This document shows, piece by piece, positions 1-5,024 of a DNA stretch of 7,163 nt. A program made the position numbers and the translations under genes. The notes under the pieces are model-generated. The model was not told the DNA's origin. It ran no database searches and worked only from the letters and a program-made list of their open reading frames with translations. Within the stretch, counting starts at the first letter, position 1, and every line of letters starts with the position of its first letter. The DNA lies in NCBI GenBank assembly GCA_030592625.1, contig JAUVIY010000132.1:1-7163 (forward strand), read 5' to 3'. The DNA comes from Spirochaeta sp. (GTDB lineage: Bacteria; Spirochaetota; Spirochaetia; DSM-2461).

Positions 1-1107
1 AGAAGGATGATATCGGCTTCTTTTCCCGGTGTCAGGCTGCCGCAGACATCATCAATACCCAGAGCCTCAGCTCCGAAGATGGTGGCCATCTGAAGAGCCT
101 GGTAAGCGGAAACAACTGTAGGATCACCTGTGTTCCCTTTGTGGATAATTGCCGCCAGATGAAGTTCCTCAAACATATTGAGGTTGTTGTTACTGGAAGC
201 CCCATCTGTTCCGAGTGCCGGATGTATTCCTTTCTTCAGCATGGCTGGGACAGGGGCGAATCCGTTCCCTATTTTCAGGTTACTGGTAGGGTTATGGACC
301 GGAAAAACCTGATGTTTTTTTATAATATCCAGATCATTATCATTCACCTGTACACAATGAGCGGCATAGACCGGTTGTTCAAAGAGACCTGCCTGCTCCA
401 GATATTCAACGGGTGAAATTCCATGTTTTTCATAGTTCTCTTCCGTTTCTTTTATACTCTCTGATACATGGGTGTGGATTATGGTATTATTTTTTTTTGG
501 CAAATTCAATGGCCATTTGCAAAGATCCCGGGGTAAGCATATAAGCCGAGTGGGGTGCCGTATCAATACTTATTCTTCCATCTCTACCATGCCAGTCATT
601 ATGGAGTTTCTGCAGAACCGGAATTTTTGGTTCCATTGTTTTTTCATCTCCAAAAAAGGGTGCTCCGATTCTGGCGCGTATTCCGGCTTTTTCTACGGCT
701 TTGCATGTTTGATCCTGAAAAAAATACATATCCGCAAAGGCGGTTACCCCTGACCTGATAAGCTCCGCAGCTCCCACAAGAGATGATGTATGGACATGCG
801 ATTCTGTCATTTTCTCTTCGATGGGCCAGATTTTCTTATTCAGCCATGTGAATAAATCAAGATCGTCGGCATAGTTTCGAAGAAGTACCATGCTGAGATG
901 GCAGTGAGCGTTGACAAGGCCTGGCAGCACTATACTGTTACCGGCATCAATGACTCGGTCCGGGTTGAAGTCGGAAGGAGCATCCCCGACAGAGACAATC
1001 TTTCTGCCGTCAACAGCAACATCTCCCATTTGTACCCTGGGGAGATTGTTGTCCATGGCAATAATTACGCCTTTCGTTATCAATGTTTTCATAAGACATA
1101 TTAACAT
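1..1107 (-). pseudogene. mtaD: MTA/SAH deaminase-type amidohydrolase, frameshifted and cut at the left edge
   Basis: Metal-dependent amidohydrolase of the TRZ/ATZ, MtaD type. Family members deaminate S-adenosylhomocysteine, 5'-methylthioadenosine or related adenosines to the inosyl product in the cytoplasm. The first frame (1107 to 487, 206 residues) carries PGLVNAHCH with metal ligands H68 and H70, and TAPHSAY with H186. It stops at TAA directly after nine A's (490-498). If one A is removed, the frame reads on without a stop to position 1 and supplies every missing catalytic element: HTHVSE (H213, E216), AAHC (H250), SHNP-like VHNPTSNLKIGNG, and GTDGASSNNN (D301). About 368 of a usual 420-440 residues are in the window. 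The alternative start at 1092 (MKTLITKG) fits the family slightly better; neither start has a strong ribosome binding site. The break could be a sequencing error, a young pseudogene, or a slippage-dependent gene. The family is sure; the substrate is not. Confidence 0.88.
490..498 (-). other. A9 homopolymer at the deaminase frameshift
   Basis: On the minus strand the codons read GCC AAA AAA AAA TAA. With eight A's they would read GCC AAA AAA AAT AAT ACC, which continues the conserved amidohydrolase sequence exactly. The single extra base therefore sits in this run. Poly-A runs of this length are known sites of replication slippage, RNA polymerase slippage and sequencing error, and the sequence alone cannot say which applies here. 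Confidence 0.85.
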
Positions 1108-1147
1108 TTAATCAGGGATATCGGACAATGAGAGTTCGATACCCCGC

Positions 1148-1176
1148 TTCACACCCCTCCCCGGCCTCGATACAAT
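1148..1176 (+). promoter_or_regulatory. Sigma-70-type promoter of the transketolase gene
   Basis: TTCACA (1148-1153) and TACAAT (1171-1176) each differ from the consensus -35 and -10 boxes by one base and are separated by exactly 17 bases. Transcription would begin near 1182-1184, giving a leader of about 37 bases before the ATG at 1220. This would exclude the in-frame ATG at 1175, which lies on the -10 box. No equally good promoter for the divergent deaminase gene was found in the same region. Confidence 0.62.
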
Positions 1177-1207
1177 GCAGGAAAAATACGGAAACAACTC
1201 AATTTAT

Positions 1208-1212
1208 AAGGA
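1208..1212 (+). promoter_or_regulatory. Ribosome binding site that fixes the transketolase start
   Basis: AAGGA lies 7 bases before the ATG at 1220. The in-frame upstream ATG at 1175 has no such site. The protein starting at 1220 (MNDQSLKTAANQIR) matches the N-terminus expected for the family, so 1220 is chosen as the start. Confidence 0.75.
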
Positions 1213-1219
1213 ATCCAAA

Positions 1220-3256
1220 ATGAACGACCAATCTCTCAAAACAGCCGCGAATCAGATTCGCATCCTTTCCGCTGCCATGGTGGAAAGGGCAAAATCCGGC
1301 CACCCCGGCGGCGCCATGGGCGGTGCCGAGTTTATCAACCTGCTTTACGCCGAATATCTGAACTTCGACCCCTCCGATCCCACCTGGTTCGAACGCGACC
1401 GTTTTTTCCTGGATCCCGGTCACATGTCCCCCATGCTCTACTCCACCCTGAGCCTGTACGGCTTTTACAGCAAGGATGAGATGAAGAGCTTCCGCCAGTG
1501 GGGCAGCCCCACTCCCGGACATCCCGAAGTGGATCCATCCCGGGGCGTTGAAAACACCTCCGGCCCTCTGGGCCAGGGCCATGTATTCGCCATCGGTTCG
1601 GCCATCGCCGACAAGTTCCTCACAAGCCGGTTCGGTGACTGGATGGCTCACAATCACTTCACCTTCATCTCCGACGGCGGCGTTCAGGAGGAAATTTCCC
1701 AGGGTGCCGGCCGTATCGCCGGCAAGCTGGGACTGGACAACCTGGTAATGTTCTACGACTCCAACGACATCCAGCTCTCCACAGTCACCGATGACGTTAC
1801 TTCCGAAGACACCGCCGCCAAGTACTGCGCCTGGGGTTGGAATGTATTGGAAGTCAACGGCACTGATCTGGCCGCTCTCCGGGCCGCTCTCGATACCGCC
1901 ATAGCTGAGAAGGACAAGCCGACAATCATCATCGGAAAAACCATCATGGGCCAGGGCGCCGTCGATGCTGGAGGCGCCTCCTTCGAGCGCAAGGTTTCCA
2001 CCCACGGTCAGCCCCTGGGCGCTGCCGGTGCCGACTTCGCCGGAACCGTCACTAATCTGGGTGGAAATCCCGACGATCCCTTCGCCGATCTCCCGGGAGT
2101 GGCAGACCTTATGTCCGACATCATCAAGAGCAAGAAAAAAACCGCCGCCGCGAAGAAAGCCGCCAAGGCCGAGTGGGCCGCCGCTCATTCCGCAGACGCT
2201 GCAAAGCTGGCCGATTGGGCCGCCGGCAAGCTCCCCCGGCTCGATTTCTCCGAGGTGGAGCAGAAATCCGGTGTGGCTACCCGGGCCGCCTCCGCCACCG
2301 TTCTCGGCTGGCTGGCCGGCAAGCTGGATAACATGATTGTTTCCTCCGCCGATCTTTCCAACTCGGACAAGACCGACGGATTCCTGAAAGCTACCACCGC
2401 TTTAGCCAAGGGTAATTTCAGCGGCGCCTTCCTCCAATCCGGCGTATCCGAACTCACCATGGCTGCCATTCTCACCGGCCTCGCCCTTCATGGCGGCGTG
2501 ATTCCCGCCGGCGGCACCTTCTTCGTCTTCTCGGACTATATGAAGCCCGCTGTCCGTATCGCCGCCCTGATGGAGAAACCCGTTATCTACATCTGGACCC
2601 ACGACGCCTTCCGGGTCGGTGAAGACGGACCCACCCACCAGCCGGTAGAGCAGGAAGCCCAGATCAGGCTCCTTGAGAAGCTCAAGAACCATTCGGGCAA
2701 ACCCTCCGTCCTGGTGTTACGCCCGGCCGACGCTGAGGAAACCACAGTAGCCTGGAAACTGGCCATTGAAAATAGAAATACTCCGACTGCCCTCATCCTG
2801 AGCCGACAGAATATCGTCGATCTTCCCGCCGTTTCCGGCGATCGCTACAAGGAAGCTCTTCAGGCCGCCCGTGGTGCCTATATCGTCGAGGACTGTGAGG
2901 GAACCCCGGATATCATCTTTGTCGCTTCCGGATCGGAAGTGTCCACAATGGTAGCCGGCGCCGCCCTGATCAGGGATAAGGGCAAGAAGGTCAGGATTGT
3001 CTCGGTACCTTCCGAGGGCCTGTTCCGCAGCCAGGACGTCACATATCAGGAAGCCGTTCTTCCTGTCGGCGTTCCCAAACTGGGTTTCACCGCCGGTCTG
3101 CCGGTAACACTCGAAGGCCTCACCGGGGCCGGCGGCCGGGTCTTCGGTCTGGATCATTTTGGTTATTCAGCACCCGCCGGGGTGCTGGATGAAAAACTCG
3201 GCTTTACCGCCGGGAACGTCCTGGCCGAAGCTGAGGCTTTACTGAAGGATTCGTAA
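1220..3256 (+). CDS. tkt: Transketolase, full length, Bacteroides-like subtype
   Basis: Transketolase (EC 2.2.1.1) moves two-carbon ketol units between sugar phosphates in the non-oxidative pentose phosphate pathway, using thiamine diphosphate and a divalent metal in the cytoplasm. The 678-residue length is normal. The ThDP-pyrophosphate domain shows SGHPGG (26-31), DPGH (H68), PGHPE (H101), GPLGQG (115-120), the metal motif SDGG with D152, and N182. H262 lies in STHGQPLG. The pyrimidine domain shows R355 and S358, the catalytic glutamate E411 in GVSELTM, and THDAFRVGEDGPTHQP with H461 and H473. R529 lies in SRQN, and a C-terminal domain follows. The metal region differs from textbook enzymes (SDGGVQEEISQG instead of GDGCxxEGxxxE), as I recall for Bacteroides-type homologues. 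An Ala/Lys-rich linker lies at 300-337. Its codons end mostly in C or G, unlike the deaminase, which suggests high expression. It is transcribed alone, from the promoter at 1148, and is convergent with lgt. Confidence 0.96.
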   Translation: MNDQSLKTAANQIRILSAAMVERAKSGHPGGAMGGAEFINLLYAEYLNFDPSDPTWFERDRFFLDPGHMSPMLYSTLSLYGFYSKDEMKSFRQWGSPTPGHPEVDPSRGVENTSGPLGQGHVFAIGSAIADKFLTSRFGDWMAHNHFTFISDGGVQEEISQGAGRIAGKLGLDNLVMFYDSNDIQLSTVTDDVTSEDTAAKYCAWGWNVLEVNGTDLAALRAALDTAIAEKDKPTIIIGKTIMGQGAVDAGGASFERKVSTHGQPLGAAGADFAGTVTNLGGNPDDPFADLPGVADLMSDIIKSKKKTAAAKKAAKAEWAAAHSADAAKLADWAAGKLPRLDFSEVEQKSGVATRAASATVLGWLAGKLDNMIVSSADLSNSDKTDGFLKATTALAKGNFSGAFLQSGVSELTMAAILTGLALHGGVIPAGGTFFVFSDYMKPAVRIAALMEKPVIYIWTHDAFRVGEDGPTHQPVEQEAQIRLLEKLKNHSGKPSVLVLRPADAEETTVAWKLAIENRNTPTALILSRQNIVDLPAVSGDRYKEALQAARGAYIVEDCEGTPDIIFVASGSEVSTMVAGAALIRDKGKKVRIVSVPSEGLFRSQDVTYQEAVLPVGVPKLGFTAGLPVTLEGLTGAGGRVFGLDHFGYSAPAGVLDEKLGFTAGNVLAEAEALLKDS

Positions 3257-3262
3257 ATAAAT

Positions 3263-3294
3263 GGCCGTCTCGCCGGAATGTGGAACGGCCTTTT
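3263..3294 (+). terminator. Rho-independent terminator after transketolase, possibly bidirectional
   Basis: GGCCGT (3263-3268) pairs with ACGGCC (3285-3290) and is followed directly by TTTT. It begins 7 bases after the transketolase stop codon. The loop is long (16 bases). Read on the other strand, the same stem is followed by ATTTATTTA, so it could also stop transcripts coming from lgt. The rest of the 137-base convergent gap (3295-3393) shows nothing I can name. Confidence 0.6.
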
Positions 3295-3393
3295 CATCCA
3301 CGGTTAACGTCGGCAGACTGGGGATTGTGTTTCATCATCATGTCTTCATGCCTGTGACTCAAGAATCCGGGTCGGGATCGCCTGTCGAAGGGA

Positions 3394-4236
3394 TCAGATC
3401 GGGTTCTGCCGCCTTATAAAGATCAGCATCACACCTCCAGCCAGCATCATGGCGAGGCAAAGCACCTGCCCCATGGAAAGCTGGAACAATACAAAACCCA
3501 GATGAGCGTCAGGTTGTCGGGTATACTCGATAAAAAACCGCAGAAAGCCATAACCCATCAGGAACAGGGACAACATCGCCCCCCGGGTTCGGACCCGTTT
3601 CCGGAGGAACCACAGTACGAGAAAGAGGACAATCCCTTCGAAGAACGCCTCATAGAGCTGGGAGGGATGCCGCAGACCCGCTCCCGGCGCACCGGGAAAC
3701 AGCATGCCGATGGATCGGGTGGTAATTCTGCCGTAGAGTTCTCCGTTAATGAAGTTGCCCACTCGGCCGAATGTATAACCCAGGGGTATACACGGAATGA
3801 TAAGGTCTGCCATATCAAAGAAATCCAGTCTGTTTCGGCGCACGAAAACCCATGACCCCAGAATGACACCAATGAGCCCTCCGTGAAACGACATCCCTGA
3901 GATGCCGGTGAATCGGAATCCATCGGAGATATCGAAGGGCAGGATAATCTCCAGCGGATGATACCAGTAATAAGGAAGTTTGTAGAAGAGAACGTATCCC
4001 AGACGACCGCCGACAATAACACCGAGTATCATAGCCGTCATAAGCCCCTGAAGTTGTTCGGTGTTAATCTCGAATTGAGGTTCACGACGGATACGGTATA
4101 CCGCCAGCATGTAAACAACAGAAAAGGCCACGAGATACATGAGTCCGTAGTACTGCAGTGAGAAACTGCCGATTGAAAAAATAACCGGGTCCATGCGTTC
4201 AGGAAGATGCTGCCACCAATGGGCGAAATTACTCAT
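3394..4236 (-). CDS. lgt: Prolipoprotein diacylglyceryl transferase
   Basis: Lgt is an inner-membrane enzyme. It transfers the diacylglyceryl group of phosphatidylglycerol to the lipobox cysteine of prolipoproteins, the first step of lipoprotein maturation, and releases a glycerol phosphate. The 280-residue protein has the usual length and about seven hydrophobic segments. Family landmarks are GGRLGY (76-81), SFHGGLIG with H118, the signature GRVGNFINGELYGR (157-170, with R158, N161 and E166), HPSQLYEA (190-197) and RFFIEYTRQPD (233-243). The ATG at 4236 is preceded by GGAG (4246-4249), 9 bases upstream. A second in-frame ATG (residue 15, before DPVIFSIG) is possible but lacks that support. 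It begins 3 bases after the stop codon of the upstream HAD gene, in the same direction. Confidence 0.96.
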   Translation of the reverse strand: MSNFAHWWQHLPERMDPVIFSIGSFSLQYYGLMYLVAFSVVYMLAVYRIRREPQFEINTEQLQGLMTAMILGVIVGGRLGYVLFYKLPYYWYHPLEIILPFDISDGFRFTGISGMSFHGGLIGVILGSWVFVRRNRLDFFDMADLIIPCIPLGYTFGRVGNFINGELYGRITTRSIGMLFPGAPGAGLRHPSQLYEAFFEGIVLFLVLWFLRKRVRTRGAMLSLFLMGYGFLRFFIEYTRQPDAHLGFVLFQLSMGQVLCLAMMLAGGVMLIFIRRQNPI

Positions 4237-4239
4237 GTA

Positions 4240-4905
4240 CTACCACTCCAGTACGGAATCAGGTGCTTCGGAAAGATCCGCAGCAATCCAATCGGCATCC
4301 TTCATGGCCTCGGCAACGTTCGTTGTGCAGAGTCCCAGAACCCGACAACCTGCCGCCAGCCCCGCGACCAGGCCGCTGGTAGAATCCTCCACCACCAGAC
4401 AGTGTTTCGGCGGCAGGCCGATACGCCGGGCCGCCTCAATGAAAATATCGGGATGAGGTTTACGTCGTTCCACATCCAGACCATTCACCGTAGCATCGAA
4501 ACTATCGGAAGGAAGACCGATTTCCCTGAGAGTATCGATCATCTTGCCTTTGTCGGAACTGGTTGCCAAAGCGGTTTTCAGGCCGGCACCGCGGCATTTC
4601 ATGACAAATGAATTCGCCCCCGGCAACTCGTTCAATCGATCGATTACAATATCACCGTATATCTGGTAAGTTCGGGCCTTATCCCTCTCCATATCGATGG
4701 CAAAACCGTGCTGTTTCGCAACATTTCCCAGATAGCTGTTCTCACCAGTGCCAACCCAGGGAAGAAAATCATCCGGAGTTGCTTTCACACCGTGCTCGGC
4801 AAACATGCGGATAGCCGCTTCGCAAATAAAGGGCTCAGAATCGGCCAGAACGCCGTCCATGTCGAATATCACACCTTGTATCATGATGGCAGTATAATGA
4901 ATCAC
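4240..4905 (-). CDS. HAD-superfamily phosphatase, beta-phosphoglucomutase-like
   Basis: Soluble haloacid dehalogenase-type hydrolase that probably acts on a small phosphorylated metabolite, perhaps a sugar phosphate or glycerol phosphate; the exact substrate cannot be read. With numbering from 4905 all four HAD motifs are present. Motif I is FDMDGVLADSEP, with nucleophile D15 and acid D17. Motif II is ATSSD, with S116. Motif III is KPHPDIF, with K149. Motif IV is VVEDSTSG, with E173 and D174. A helical cap domain lies between motifs I and II (about residues 25-95), as in subfamily IA enzymes. The codon at 4905 is GTG. The ATG at 4884 (MIQGVIFDMDG, 214 residues) starts at the place usual for the family and is my preferred start, though neither has a well-placed ribosome binding site. 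It is followed 3 bases later by lgt and so probably shares its transcript. Confidence 0.9.
   Translation of the reverse strand: MIHYTAIMIQGVIFDMDGVLADSEPFICEAAIRMFAEHGVKATPDDFLPWVGTGENSYLGNVAKQHGFAIDMERDKARTYQIYGDIVIDRLNELPGANSFVMKCRGAGLKTALATSSDKGKMIDTLREIGLPSDSFDATVNGLDVERRKPHPDIFIEAARRIGLPPKHCLVVEDSTSGLVAGLAAGCRVLGLCTTNVAEAMKDADWIAADLSEAPDSVLEW
4246..4249 (-). promoter_or_regulatory. lgt ribosome binding site inside the end of the HAD gene
   Basis: GGAG is formed by the last codons of the HAD gene and lies 9 bases before the lgt ATG, spanning the HAD stop codon at 4240-4242. Ribosomes ending the HAD gene would sit on this site, which implies translational coupling of the two genes. Confidence 0.6.
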
Positions 4906-4970
4906 ATCCTGTAGATGCTATAAGTGCCCACGAACCTGACGGAGATACGATTCCGGGCAGCCCCGCTCAT

Positions 4971-4990
4971 GGTATTCAACGGTATTCAAT
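4971..4990 (+). repeat. Two tandem copies of a 10-base unit
   Basis: GGTATTCAAC is followed directly by GGTATTCAAT in the gap of about 120 bases between the GGDEF gene and the HAD gene. The purpose is unknown; it may be chance or a small binding site. The gap contains no clear promoter or terminator that I could support. Confidence 0.5.
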
Positions 4991-5024
4991 TGTAAGTTCG
5001 TAAACTGATATCCGGGACACCACA

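Noticed and set aside
141..416. Plus-strand frame of 91 codons opposite the deaminase
   Set aside because: The minus strand here encodes conserved deaminase residues (GTDGASS, AAHC) once the frame is corrected, so this is a shadow.
1175..1219. Upstream ATG giving transketolase 15 more residues
   Set aside because: It overlaps the likely -10 box, has no ribosome binding site, and the extra residues do not fit the family.
1199..2188. Long open frame of 329 codons on the minus strand inside transketolase
   Set aside because: It lies opposite a certain gene, is Gly-rich and shows no family motif. The strong C/G third-position bias of transketolase removes stops from the opposite strand, which explains it.
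3330..3420. Possible hairpin just after the lgt stop codon using repeated GATC/CCCGA segments
   Set aside because: The segments are mostly direct repeats, the pairing is weak and no T run follows on the lgt strand.
3558..4022. 154-codon frame on the minus strand within lgt, in another frame
   Set aside because: It is fully inside the clear lgt gene, and its translation is Ser/Trp/Cys-rich with no recognisable motif.
4906..5024. TACAAT-like box as a promoter for the HAD-lgt operon
   Set aside because: No acceptable -35 box lies at 16-18 bases, so a promoter here cannot be supported from sequence alone.
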